Assembly: GCA_014281115.1 (NCBI GenBank)
Contig: JACONQ010000016.1
Coordinates: 1 to 64,000 of the forward strand
Direction: 5' to 3'
Length of the DNA stretch: 64,000 nucleotides
Source: Laburnicola sp. R22_1
Taxonomy: Eukaryota; Ascomycota; Dothideomycetes; Pleosporales; Didymosphaeriaceae
Under the pieces are notes generated by a model. The model was not told the DNA's origin and did not search any database. It worked only from the letters and a program-made list of their open reading frames with translations. The position numbers and the translations under genes are program-made. Below, piece by piece: positions 32,186 to 45,198 of this stretch (position 1 is the stretch's first letter; each line of letters begins with the position of its first letter).

Positions 32186-34095
32186 ATGAACTGTCCATCA
32201 CGCACAGACGATGCCCTGCTGCATCCGGGCTGGAACCAGAACCCGCCCCTCTTCGCAGCGGACCTCACCACAAGAGAGGACATGAACGGCATCGTAAACG
32301 TTAGAGAGCTCGGCGATGCAGATCTCTTCAAGGCCGGACTGCAGTCTCCTGGGTTATGTGAATTGGAAGGCTCATGCTCTCAAGACATGGACAATGAACG
32401 CCAGGTGGCCGGAATGGGTGCCAGGTGTCCCCATGAAGGTGTGTACACAGTAGTCCCTGCAGCAAAGTAGGCCGCATCATCACTGCTAACCTAGCCCGCA
32501 GGACCTTGCACCCATTCCGTTAAAAACGATACTTCGTTTTCTGAGTACCAAGTTGGCCGCCTCCCTCCCCGCTATTCTCCATCCGTGGGCACAGGCGCGG
32601 GATGGCTGACTTGGATTTTGTCTGTACTTTGTGCCTCCATCCTACTGTCTTCTATTATGGTTACTGGTTTTCTAAATATGTCTGATGTTGCCAAATTGTT
32701 CTTGCGCCAACCTCATGGTATGTATGAACTTTGTCATCCGACGAAGCATGCGCTAAGCGTCGTAGTATCGCCCGACCTATCCACCCGCCCCGTCAAACGG
32801 AGCACTTGTGCAACTGGAGGCGCCGGCCCCGACTACAACCTTCCCTTACACGTTGGGGCACTCTTCATTATTCTTTTTGTCTCATCCACAGGTTGTGCGT
32901 TCCCACTTCTTGTCCTAAAATTCCCGCGCTTGCGTATCCCCGCAAGCTTTCTCTTCTCGGCACGCCATTTTGGAACCGGTGTCTTGATTGCTACGGCCTT
33001 TGTGCATCTTCTTCCTACTGCATTCATTTCTCTCGGAGATCCATGTCTATCGAAATTTTGGACCACCGACTATCCTGCCATGCCCGGCGCAATAGCACTG
33101 GCTGCGATATTCTCCGTGACTGTCATTGAAATGGTCTTCTCACCCGGTCGCCATTGCAGTGGAAACAATGCAAGCATGAATGCCGTATCTCGAACTGAAC
33201 GTGCCATGGAAGACGCCAACGTACCTACACCGCGACCTGCCATGATCGGATCCGACGATGCACCTCGAGGCCGTTCGCCACCGCCCGCTGAGAATATGCG
33301 GGTTCGCGATCTAGGCCAGATCCACGGACGCGTGACCTCTATCAGCCGCACATTATCTCGTATGGGCGAAGAATCAGAAATCCTGGACGCCGCTGAATTC
33401 GGCAACGGACGCCAGGCCCACCATGATAGAAAGGATGCCGACGTCGAGAGCGCAGACTCTGAAAGAACTGTACCTTCCGCCGGATTCACCCCTGAGCAAA
33501 TGCACAAGAAGGCCGTGATGCAATGTTTTCTCCTGGAAATGGGGATTCTGTTCCACAGCGTCTTCATTGGCATGTCGCTCAGCGTCTCGGTCGGTAGCGA
33601 CTTTGTCGTCCTGGTGATTGCTATTATATTTCACCGTAAGCTGATGCCTTCAAACTTTGCACTCGATCGGCTGACGCAAGCAGAAACCTTCGAAGGCCTG
33701 GCGCTAGGAGCCAGAATCGGGGCCATTGCCTGGCCCGAAAAGAGCCTTCAGCCGTGGCTCATGGCCCTTGCGTATGGCTGCACGTAAGTCCTGCCATGGC
33801 CTCTAACATCTTTCGAATAGACTGACACATCTCAAGCACTCCCCTCGGCCAAGCTATCGGCATTGCGACGCATACATTATACAGCCCGGACTCGGAGATC
33901 GGCCTGCTCATTGTCGGCATCATGAACGCAATATCCTCCGGTCTCCTCGTCTTCGCCTCCCTCGTCGAACTCATGTCCGAAGATTTCCTAAGTGACGAAA
34001 GCTGGACTGTTCTCCGGGGCAAGAAGCGTGTCTATGCATGCGCCCTGGTTCTCATGGGCGCCTTCCTCATGAGCCTCGTCGGCGCCTGGGCGTAA
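32186..34095 (+). CDS. ZIP-family zinc/iron transporter
   Basis: Five exons: 32186-32438, 32502-32717, 32766-33635, 33684-33783 and 33837-34095 (1698 nt, 565 residues). The N-terminal 100 residues are hydrophilic and Cys/His-bearing. The first helix (WLTWILSVLCASILLSSIM) is followed by the ZIP core with helices around GALFIILFVSSTGCAFPLLV, HFGTGVLIATAFVHLLPTAF and AIALAAIFSVTVIEMVF. A long cytosolic loop, rich in charged residues and a HRKDADVE stretch, precedes the metal-binding helix MGILFHSVFIGMSLSVSVG. After splicing, the paired signature FHQTFEGLALGARIGAI appears. The C-terminus is two more helices. Introns 2 and 4-boundary intron 33636-33683 are each 48 nt with no in-frame stop, so unspliced reading stays open. 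Imports Zn2+ or Fe2+ across a membrane; plasma membrane is likely but not shown. Confidence 0.9.
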
Positions 34096-34454
34096 AACGC
34101 AAGCTAGCTGATGCCATGTATTATGGTATTTAGTATGTGGTATGTGGGTATGTGGGTATGAATAACGGGACTGTAAATGCTCTGGACAGCACTACTGGTG
34201 GCTATTGAACCAGGTGAATTTGTTGTTGTTTGATTGGTGTGTGTATGTGGGAAGTGAGGTTGGACCAGAAATGCAAGTAAGTAAAAGTTGGTGGCTCATA
34301 ACTACTGATCATTGTGCATTTCCTCTGATTTCTGCCTTCGTTCCTCCAGGCTTCTTTGCCAAACCGCAAGGCGGGTTGGTTCTCCTGTCTCTGCTTAAGC
34401 CCCATCTTCCCCCAGCGGAAAGTGGTCTTGCTTGCGTCGAAATGCCCGTGACAT
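34096..34454. other. intergenic, no gene seen
   Basis: Spacer between convergent 3' ends of the ZIP and MYND genes. It contains a TATGTGGGTATGTGGGTATG minisatellite-like run at about 34139-34160. No gene seen. Confidence 0.5.
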
Positions 34455-35320
34455 TCACGTGAGTGTCGCGGTTGTACGCGCACGTCCTCCAAACAACCCT
34501 CGTAAATCAGAGTCTTTCAGCAGCTTGCAAACAGCCTTGTGACCTCTCTCGTTCCAACCTGTTCTCTGACAGCCCTTGCCATAAAATTTCAGTACTTTCC
34601 TCAAAAAATTACGGGGAGTATGGATTGCGGTCTTACACTATCACAATACCAGAATAACGAGCACTTTCCGCATCGGTCCAGCGAGGATGCCTTCTTGCTA
34701 CACCCATGACACGTTCTAATTCCATCAACTTTCGTCGAGAACTGTTGAACCTTGTCGTTTAACTCTAGCAACTTCCTCAAAGACGCTGGGAAGATCTTCG
34801 TAACGTCGAATTTGGTCAGGAAACCCAACGAAGCTTGATTGTAAGGATTGGCAGAACGTACCTTGAGCTTCTGGGGATCCTCATGACGAATACCAGGATC
34901 CCCATATGTAAATACGCGACGTTTTGCGTACGGAACGGCAACCGTATACCCCTTTTGAATATGCGCAGGTGCCAATTCGCTACCTCGACCATCAGTGTAG
35001 AAGTGCAGTGGAACTTTCTGATCATCGACATCCGTGAGCTCTAACTCTAGATGGTGAATCGTGATAGAGTCGACAATTTCTCCCAGGAACCACCATTGAC
35101 GTAGTGGTTGGTAGGTACCATTAACTTCCTTATAAAAGTCCAAATCACTGTAGCTGCGTGGGAGAGCAGCGAAGCCAGGAAAGGTCTCGCGATTGCGAAG
35201 ATCTGCCAACTGTTCCGATTCTTCAAGATTCTTTGGCTTCTCTCTCTTCCAGAGCCAGTCTTCGAAGTCATTCAGGCAGCGTTGACAACGTATCGTACTA
35301 CGCGTAATAGTACGTCCCAT
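34455..35320 (-). CDS. MYND-type zinc finger protein
   Basis: Exon 1 (35320-34636+1) and exon 2 (34574-34455), joined across a 61-nt intron at 34575-34635 (GTAAGA donor, GCAAG acceptor), give 267 residues. The MYND finger is complete only after splicing: CHGCSKKASSLDRCGKC, SLFWYCDS, then GCQRTGWNERGHKAVC. That supplies the C-x2-C, C-x2-C, YC-x3-C and H-x3-C ligands of the family, which mediates protein contacts. The preceding 200 residues (WWFLGEIVDSITIHHLELEL, VPYAKRRVFTYGDPGIRHEDP) match a region common to fungal MYND proteins of unknown role. The gene lies right at the edge of the AT-rich block, and the start codon is only tens of bases from it, so the promoter may be damaged or heterochromatic. 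Confidence 0.78.
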
Positions 35321-35344
35321 AGTATGTCCTACATTAGGAAAGTT

Positions 35345-36755
35345 TTTTCTAAAGAGGCTGCTTAACTATGCGCAGACGTGCGCAGACGTACATATATGTG
35401 CACATTTTTGCATAAGTAATTTACTAGCACAAAAATGCTTAAAGATATATAGATATATATAGACTTGCGCAGATATATATAAATAGGTTAAATAAGTAAT
35501 TTTTTTAAAGCTTTATAACTGTTTTACTAGTAAAGCTATAATTTTTAATTTTTAATAGATTTATAGAGAAAATACTAGTCCTTAATTATTTAATTTTAAA
35601 ATACTATTTTTATTACGTAATTAGTTAGTAATTAATAGAGAACTCTTTATTTTACTAGTTATTATATATAGTACGTATTATTTATATATAAAAATATAGT
35701 ACTAATAATATATTATTTAAATCTTTAAAAAAGCTCTAATAAAAGTAAAGTAGTTAAAAAGTTATTAAAGATTATACTTCTTATAATAGTGTTCTTTGTT
35801 AAGCCACTAATTTTCGCCTAATATAATTATTTTAAATAATTATAAACCTATATTTTTTCTGTTTTTAAATCTATAAATCTAGAATTTAGGATTAGGTAGA
35901 AGTTCTATATAATACGCTAGTAAATAGTACTATTATATTAACTAGTAGTTATATTATTTACATAGTGTTAATTACCTTTTTAATATATTTTTAAATTAAG
36001 CCTGCGTAGGTTAGGATAGAAAGACTACTCTAGTCTAGCACCTAAAAATATAATCTACTCCTAGTCTCAACTAATATAATAATAGTTTATAAGAATAGTT
36101 TATAAACTATGTACTTACTTTCTAATTATTTATAAACGCTCTAACACTTATTAAGTTATTTAAAGCGTGTATAATAAACTAATTTTTACTTTATTATTAC
36201 TATTATTAGTAATTACACTATATTTGCGCGCCGCTATATAGTATACTTATATAATACACTTACTAGCTTACTATCTAACGCTATAATAACTATAAGAATC
36301 TAACGCATCTATATAATACTTCTCTCCCTAGTAACATATTAACAAATATTTTCTTTTCTTTTTCCTTAATTCTACCCTCTATTACTACCTTTCTAACTAG
36401 TAGTAATATAAAAACTATAGTAGGAACTCTATATATCTATTACTACTACTTCTATAGTTACTAATTTATTACTAGCCTAACTAGTACACTAGGACTACCT
36501 TATATAGGGTAAGATATACCTTTTACTTTCTATTAATAATACTCTAAATAGAGTAGTATTTTAGTATAGACCTAGTAATAATAGCGAGCGAATAGATCTT
36601 TAGAGCGTACTTTTAGGCAGCCTTAATAGCGGTATTAGTATTAAAGCTTAGAAAGATAGTAAGAAATAAAGTAATAGTAGTAAAAGTCTTAAAGTTAATT
36701 TTAATATAAAGATAGAGTGTTAGTGTACTAATAGTGTGTAAGCTTCTATCTAGTA
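35345..36755. repeat. AT-rich RIP-mutated repeat block
   Basis: Very TA-rich, stop-dense DNA beginning abruptly upstream of the MYND gene. The stretch 35390-35960 is also found, further mutated, at about 52410-52920 (same strand) and reversed at about 55480-56215. This marks a dispersed element fragment, probably LTR-related. No coding frame survives. Confidence 0.8.
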
Positions 36756-38876
36756 CAGTAGGGTGACACAAAAAAAACGCCTAGTAAAAAGATACCTCTT
36801 TAAAAGTTATATAACTAACTGAGTTTAAATACTATGTAAATAAAAAGTATACGGTTTTAAAGAGGAAATATAGGAGATCAAAATTAGGTACTAGGTATGT
36901 GCTTACTAAGCAGGGTCCTTAAGGTTTCTATCTCTAAACTTAGTGTTTCTAAAAAGTCAATTTTTAAGGCGTTATGACTTTTTTATTTAGTATGCTACTA
37001 GGCTAATGTTTTTACTGGCTATTCTAGGCCTAGTGTAGATTACGTAAGCAAAATTTCGGAGTACTTATATAACTTAATTAAGAAATTATGTAAGGTTAAA
37101 AAATTACGTGATTTTAAAAGTTAATTAAATCACGTGATTTATTACTAAGATTATAGTATAATATAATATCTTTTGTCTAGTAAATTTTCTCTTTTGTATT
37201 TCCTCGAATGGAGCCAAAATTGTCAAAACTCGAAAGACAAGTTTCTTTACTTAAAAAAGCAAATACTTCTAATTCTACTATTGCTACTACCCTTAATAAG
37301 CCTCTACAATCTATTAAGACTGCTATTAGACGTATTAATAAGAAAAATAAGGGAGATAACTTATTAAAAGGGGTATAACAAGGGAGAGTAACTAAGGTTA
37401 TTTCTAGAGAGAAAAGAGTTATTAATAGGGATTTAACTAAAAGCCCTAAGAAGACAAATAAGAGGCTATTAGAAGAGAATAGTTTTGGCTTTACTAAGAG
37501 GACGTTACAGAGAGTTTTAAAAGGAGAAGACTATTCTTTTAATGTCTCTAAGAAAAAGGCCTATTTAACTAAAGAAAGAGCCAAAAGAAGAGAATTCTGG
37601 GCTAAAGAGATAGTTAAGGAGCTAGAAAATATTAACTTTGCTAAAGTTATATTTTCTGACGAGTCTACTATCCAAAGGGGGCATGGTAATAGGCAAGAAT
37701 ATATAAGAAAAAGGGGAAAATCGAAAATTGGGCCTAAACAGCGCAAAAACCGAACAACTAGTAAGCTATTAATTTCTTTTAAATTCTAGAATCATCGAGC
37801 CCGTCTTTCTCTATAATTGGACTGTTTTACTTTTTTTATATCTTTTTTTTTGAGCTAGTACTAATTCGCTGAAAGTGCGAGATATTTCTATCTCAGTCTG
37901 GGACTGTATTTGGATAGGAGGACGTTCTAAAAGAGTGTTTTTAAGGGACCCTGTTAAAACTAGGACCTTTAATAACACTAGATATATACAAGAGTGTTTA
38001 AATCCTGTCTTAAAACCTCTTTTAAAAAGAGGTAAGTACAGTATCTCTTTTTCTTCTTTTTTCTTTTTTCTTTTAATATATAATATATTTATATATATAT
38101 TATATTTTTATAATTTTATTCTTTATACTAATTATAACTAGGCTGGAAATTTCAACAGGATAATTCGAAGATCCACGGAACTCCACAGGTGAAAAGGTGG
38201 TTTTCTAGGAATAAAGTCTTTGTTTTTGGGCATCCACCCTATTCACCAGACTTAAATCCTATAGAAAACGTTTGGAGTCTATTAAAAGATAGGCTAGGAA
38301 AAGAAATAGGGCTTCTTTAGGCTTTGGCACTAGTAAATCTAGTGTAGAAGCCTTTAAAAAAGCTATACAAGAGGAGTGGGATTTAATTCCACAGGAGGCT
38401 ATAGATCATTGTATACTATCTTTGCCTAAGCGTTATAATGACGTTATAGAGGCTAAAGGATGGTATACTAAGTACTAGTTATATATTATTTACTAGTTCT
38501 ATCTAATTGTTTCATTTTAATTAATGTTTATCTTTTTCCTTATAATTATTATTTCTATGAATAAACCTATAATAAAAATTAAGTTATATAGTCTTTATAG
38601 ACTAAACTATAATATATATAAGTTATAGAATTTTATCTACGTAGAAAAAAAAGTTATATAGGGTCAAAGTTTTAAGAAAAGATTTTCTTAACTTTACTAA
38701 GATACCTCTATTTAGCGCTGATTACTAAGCTCTTACTAACCTTTTATACTAAATCTCCTAAACCTTCTCCTTAAAACGGTATACTTTTTATTTACATAGT
38801 ATTAAAACCCACCTAGTTATATAACTTTTAAAAAGGTATCTTTTTACTAGGCGCTTTTTTTTGTGTCACCCTACTG
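36756..38876 (+). mobile_element. Tc1/mariner-family transposon with long inverted repeats
   Basis: A 2121-bp element flanked by TA on both sides (36754-36755, 38877-38878). Ends are CAGTAGGGTGACACAAAAAA at the left and its complement at the right. Similarity between left and right ends runs inward about 120 bp with scattered differences, unusually long for this group. The transposase remnant lies within. Composition is AT-rich, but the reading frame is far less damaged than neighbouring repeats. Confidence 0.9.
37208..38478 (+). pseudogene. Tc1/mariner transposase, lightly damaged
   Basis: From ATG 37208 (MEPKLSKLERQVSLLKKAN) a helix-turn-helix N-terminus leads to the DDE core: first Asp in KVIFSDES near 37655, second in WKFQQDNSKIHGTP near 38150, and the last acidic residue in GHPPYSPDLNPIENVW near 38230-38270. 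The spacing and PPYSPDLNPIE text are typical of Tc1/mariner (DD34E). Breaks are a TAA at 37377, a stop-bearing segment at about 37785-37860, and an 80-nt AT-rich intron-like stretch near 38050-38140 ending in CTAG. Stops after GLL (38320) lie in the tail. Probably inactive, but much better preserved than the other AT-block elements. Confidence 0.8.
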
Positions 38877-41800
38877 TATATATTACTTATAAGTAGTATA
38901 TAAACCTACTAATATAATAGCTATTATTTCTAGCAATATCTTTAGAGATAATAATAGAGGAGATAATAGTTATAGTATTATAGCGCTAGCGCTATCTTAT
39001 ATCTCTTCTCTACTCTAAACTATAGTATAGTAATATGGCCTTACTTATTAAAGATCTTCGTCCTGTAGAAATTCTAACCAAGGTCGAGTCCACACCATAC
39101 ATAGAGAAAAGTAAAATAGAAGATACTATAACCTAGTATCTAGCACATAGTAGTAGTAATAAAATATATACAAAATAATAATAATTTTATTATTAGCGTT
39201 CTGCACAATAGTATTATTAACAGTAGTTAATAGATAGTCTACTATCTAGTATAACTAAGTTACATATTATCTCTTAACTAGTAGACTATTAGGTTAGTTA
39301 CTATCGTGATTATTATTATTATTATTGCAGCGAAAAATATTATTAAAGAAATTATTAATTATATAACACGGTGGTTGGTTAAACAGCCAGCCCGGAATTA
39401 CGTGATATTACGGATTAACCCCGAGAAAGAAGATAGCCTTACTTATAGTTTTATATATGGATTTTTTTAGTTAGAGTAGGCACGCTAAGCTTACTTAGCT
39501 TATTTATAATATGCTAACCTCTTTTTATTAATACCTTAAAACGCTTTTCTGTGTATATAATAGTAGGAGAAATATCTGCTATTATTATAATATTTTTATT
39601 AGAAACCCCTTAGTCACAAAAAAAAATATTAACTAGTAATTACTATCTAGTAAGAGACTTTAACTTTATACTTTAAAAAATATTTTTTAAAAGCTTACTA
39701 AGCAGCTTACTAAGTAGCTTACTAAGCTTTTTTTAAATTTTAGCTGATTAAAGAGCTTTATTTACTAATTAATTAGTATTATTTTAATAGTATAAGTGCT
39801 ATAGGTATCTTATATACTCTAGGTATCCTAAGTATATTAGTAGTATAGGTGTGTATTTTTACGCAACCTTACGTATATACACGCTAAGAAAAAAGTAGTA
39901 TTATAAATATACTTAGAGCGCTTTTAGTGCGTAGGTATATATAGAGCTATCTAGATTCTATAGGTGCGCATATACGCTTAAAATTTTTCCTAATATATAT
40001 ACTATACGTACGTAGTTATACTCTAAGCTATACTATGGCTATAATTTATATATAAATAAGGCGTAGTTATAGCTTTATAAACGCGTTTTTATTAGATTTT
40101 AATATAACCTTTTAGTATTGTAGAAGGCTATTTTTAGCTATTTTTTTATCCTTTTTAGTATAGTATAAGCTTAGATTATAAGGACGCCTAATAGGCCTTT
40201 ATTATAGTAGAATTTTCTAGTATTTTTTAAATAGTACCTTATTAGCTTTTGCCTATAATATATTATAAAATATATAGTCCTAGGCCTTATAATTATCTTA
40301 AAGTACTCTTAATTATTACTTTTATTATACTACTACATTGAAAAGGCTTAATACTACTCTTACTACTACTACTACTACTAATAATAATAAATATATATTA
40401 TTACCTTTTTTTGTGATTACCTTTTTCACGCTCTTTTTAATTACTAAGCAGGGGGCTCTGCTTTTTTTGTTATGTTATTTAAGATAAAAGGCTTTATCGT
40501 GCTACCCCTAGGTAGTTAATTTAACACCATATATTATTAGAATTATTTATATTATATAAGAGTACTTTAGGTATTATAATAAGGTTATATATCTAGTACC
40601 TAGATTATTATATAGAAAAGGCCTTTAATAATAATTAAAACTATCTTTAGTATAATAATTACTATTTAGTCTTTAGTAAAGTTAGGTATAAAGTCTACTA
40701 TAAATTATAACTTAAGAGTAAGCGTACGCCTATATTTATATAGTAATATAGAGCCAAGTTAAAGTATTTAAAGAATAATATAGTTAGTAAAATACTTTTA
40801 TAGCTATATAAGCACTATTACCTTATATAAAGAGTAGCTAATTACTAGTATATTAATAGTATAGCGCATATTAAAGTCTATCTTAAAAAGATATATAAAG
40901 TTATTTTAGATACTAGATTATTGCCTATTATAGAGGCTGCAAAGCTATAAAATCTATAAAATAAAGCTACTAGCGTATAGTTAATAGTGTTGTATATACT
41001 ATAGTATAAAAAAGAGCTCTAGAGTACTTTAATTAACTAGATAATTACTAAGAATTTTAGCTTTTAGATAGTAATATTAGCGGCTACCTAGGGTCTTTTA
41101 ATATAGAATTAAACTAATCTTTTACGCGCCCTACTAGCTAGCTATATTACGCTATTAAAATATATATAAATAAGTATAGTAGAGTAAAAAAAGATTATAA
41201 AGCTTTTATACAGGGGGCTCTACTTTTTTATCATATTATTTAAAATAAAAGTCTTTGTTATCCTATCCCTAGATAGATAAAATAACACTATATAAAGCTT
41301 TAATATATAGTGTAGAGTAAAATAGGTATAAGTAATAATTTATAGATATTACTAAATAATATAAGCTTTTTTAAAGTTATTGCCTACTTTATTAGTGTAT
41401 TAGTTATTCTACTCTAGTAACCTTATTAATAAAGAACTTAGTAATTTTTAATATTAACTTTTTTATATTGTAGATGCTTAACACTAATAATATAATCTAC
41501 TTATTACTTTCTATAATATTTTTAGTAACTATATAGTAGCTATATAAGTTTAAGTTATTATCTAGATTATTTATAAGTATAACTTTAAGTAAAAACTCTA
41601 CTATTTTATAAGTAATAATATAAGTAATAATAATATAAAGTTTATTAAGTATATTAACTTATTAACTAGTCTTAGCATTAGAAGTTAATACTATATACTC
41701 TATATAAGTTCTCCTCTAGAATTAATCTGTAATATTATATAAATCTAGGCTGGCTGTTTAACCGACTAGTATATTACGTCTTTAATAATTTCTTTAATAA

Positions 41801-44800
41801 TAATTATAATTATAATAGCAACTAACCTAACTATTTTATTACTCTTTTATAATAAATCTCCTCTTATAACTAGTAAGCTATATTCTACTTTCTAGAACCT
41901 TACTACTATCTATTTTCTCTATATTCCCTCTATTACTACTTACCCTTACTCTTATTACGCTACTACTCTTACTCCTTATTATTTTTATATGCCTATAAGA
42001 TCTTAACTACTACTAAGAGCTTTTTTTATTATAGCTACGCGCGTGCGCTCTAGTAATATATAAAAAATATTCTCTTCTTCTTTAATAGTTGCCTACTACT
42101 ATATTTTAGTCTATCCTCTAGCCTTACTAATAACGTAATAGTATGGAGCTATTATTATTATATAAATATTACTATATTATTACTTAGACTTTTATATAAA
42201 AGAATAGTCTTATACTTAGGAATCTAAAGTTATATAAAGATAGTATATAGTCTAAATAAATTATTAGTTATAATCTCTAAAATAGTATAATTAATCTAGT
42301 TCTCTAGTAGGCCTACCTTAACTATATCTTGTAGTAGGTAGGCTAGATAGCTAATATTACCTAGCTAGTTATCTATGCTAGTTTTAAATTCTTTAGTAGC
42401 TATCTAACCACAGGTATTAAATAACTTAATTTTAGGATGCTAAAAAGCTAGCTTACTATATATATTAAAAGTTAGATTTAAACGACTTAGTAGTATATAT
42501 ATTAAAAAAAGAATTTTTAGACATTATAAAGAATATAAAAGGTAGACTTATATAATATATATCTTTTTCACGCTCTTTTTAATTACTAAGCAGGGGGCTC
42601 TGCTTTTTTAATTATGTTATTTAAGATAAAAGCCATTGTAGTGCTATCCCTAGGTAGTTAATTTAACGTCACATATAATATATATATAGCAAACTATAGT
42701 TGTAACTTTGCACTCTACTACAGATCTCTAATAGTCTACTAGTTAAGAGATAATATAGAACTTAGTTATACTAAATAGTAGACTATTTATTAACTACTAT
42801 TAATAATACTATTATACAAAATACTAATAATAAAATTATTATTATTTTGTATATATTTTATTACTGCTACTATATACTAAATACTAGGTTATAATGCCTT
42901 CTATTTTACTCCTCTTTATATATAGTGTAGACTTAACCTTAGTTAGAATCTCTACATAATAAAGATCTTTAATACTCTATATAAGGCATATAATTAACCT
43001 AATTATTAAGGCACTTATATATAGCACTAAAGTAAGCAAATTTAAGGCAAATTTTGCCTATATATCTCTCTAGAAGTAATATTAACTATCCTAATAGTAT
43101 AATATTATTAGTAAGCTATATAACTTTATAAACACTATATACGTATTTTATAAACACTATAAGCTTTTTTATATAATTTAGTAATAATTAGGTAATAAGG
43201 ACCTAATATAGATCTTTAGTATGCTTAGTTTAGTATAGAATAGTAGTATTAGATAGTATAGCGTTTACCTTATATTACTATATTGCTAGAAGTTTAAGAA
43301 CCTAATTTATAAGTTTATATAACGCACGCGCAATACTACTAATCTTTTAGAGATTTCTAATAATAATAATAATATATAACTTAATAACTAACACGCTATT
43401 TAATAATAACTAAAAGAAAGTGTATATAATAATATAAGTGCTATAGAAGTTTTATAAGCTTTATAAGGCCCTAAAGGGTGTAGCTAGTATTAGTAAATTT
43501 AGATTACCCTAGTAGATAATTATTAATTTATAGCAACTTTATAAATTGCTAACTAAGCGTATATACTAACTTAAGGGCTTTATAGACTTTATATATATTA
43601 AATAAAGTATTACACTTACGCTAGAAAAGCCTATAATATACTTTAATAAAATTATAATAAATTTAGATCTATCTTTATACTATATAGCTACTATATTACA
43701 CCTATAGTTATATATTACCTAGTTTAAAAACTATTAAAAAAGCACCGTATATAGTATAAAAAGACTAAGGCGTTATTATACAAGATATTTTTAAGCTATA
43801 TTAACACTAAAAATAATACTATAAATTACCTAGAGTTATCTCTATTATTACGCAAGGTCTCTAGGGCGTATAAAGGTAATATAAGAAAGGCGTAGATAAT
43901 AAGTGTAAATCCTATACTCCTTACTAGTAATAAGTAATAAAAACGCTATAAATATATATTATAACTTAAAAAGTACTTAAATAACTTATAAAAGAATCTT
44001 AGCTATAATAATAACGCGTTAAAAAGGCTTATAGATAACCTATATTATTAGTAGGTTAAAATAAGCTAATAATAGTACCTAATTATATTAAATGTTAAAT
44101 GGGCTCTATAGCTAGCTAATTAAACAGAATGGTTACATTAAGAGAGGGTTGTACGGTGTACACAGCATACAAAGGGTAGGTAGAGTAAGACAAATAGATC
44201 TGGTTGTTACTTGCTTATTTCTAGAGAGGGTGCGGATGTAAAGGAGAAGATCCTGCGGCGCACGGGCATCACGTGAGAATCACGTGATGCCATCGTGCGG
44301 CAATATTGAAACCTCAACACTCTTAGGTGCCCTTGCCCGTACGGTGTACGGACATTAAACATCTTTATTATATAGAGATTCTAACTAAGATTAAGTCTAT
44401 ACTATATATAGAGAGAAGTAAAATAGAAGGCACTAAACCTAGTACCTAGCATATAGTAGTAGTAATAAAATATATATAAAATAATAATAATTTTATTATT
44501 CACTTTCTTTATAGTAGTATTATTAATAGTAGTTAATAGATAGTCTACTATCTAGTATAATTAAGTTATATATTATCTCTTAACTACTAGTAGACTATTA
44601 AAGAGCTATAGTAGACTATAAAGTTGCAACCATAGGAGTAGTATAGGTAATAGGATACTTAATTATAGTTTAGTTATTATATTTACAATCTAGTAGTAGC
44701 GTAACTATAGTTTACTATATATATAGCGTATAAAGTCTATCTCTTATAATATTAGTAATGCCTAGTATACTAAATCTTTATCTTTAATATATAATTACTA

Positions 44801-45198
44801 CTACTATCTTTTAAATCTAGCTCTTTATTTATTATATCTAGTAACGTAATAATATTCTAGTGGCTTAACTATACTACTTCTTTTATATAGAGCAGCATAG
44901 CTATAGTAGAGTTCTAAGTGTATATAGAGAATTAGCTAGGTAAAGTTAAGGATAATTTCTAGAGATTTAGTAATCTTATATAGTAAGTAGAGTTATTAGA
45001 AGGGCCTCTTAATCTTAATATCTTTAATAACACCTAGCCTTAGTTATTTAGGCTCTATTAGCTAGTTTTATAACTTTAGATTCTAGAGTGTAAAATACTT
45101 CTTTAGTACCTAGATAAAGGATTAGGTTAGACGTTTATACTATAATAATAGAATAAAGTAGAGATATTACTAAAGAAGCTTAAAGATAAAGACTAGTA
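38877..45198. repeat. AT-rich RIP-mutated repeat block with nested element fragments
   Basis: TA-dense, no intact gene. An LTR-like segment (GATCTT...ATTCTAAC...AGTAAAATAGAAG...CTAGTACCTAG...AAATATATA) occurs at about 39045-39310 and 44361-44610, reversed at about 42700-42985, and again at about 59525-59700. The GGGGGCTCTGCTTTTTT end motif recurs at 40440, 41215 and 42590. Around 43390-44060 the plus strand shows a faint hAT-like transposase trace (YYIATILHL...). The layout indicates repeats nested in repeats, all heavily mutated. Confidence 0.7.
44100..44345. repeat. higher-GC island with strong palindrome in AT block
   Basis: About 245 bp of near-normal composition within extreme AT DNA. 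It has a perfect hairpin (GGCATCACGTGA at 44265-44276, 3-nt loop GAA, complement at 44280-44291). The outer arms are also partly complementary (GCGCACG against CGTGCGGC). GTACGGTGTAC appears at both sides of the island, near 44152 and 44339. It may be an unmutated, young insertion; I find no clean target duplication. Confidence 0.5.

Noticed and set aside
16475..34095. Secondary-metabolite biosynthetic cluster
   Set aside because: No polyketide synthase, peptide synthetase, terpene synthase or cluster regulator is present; the P450 lies elsewhere as a fragment.
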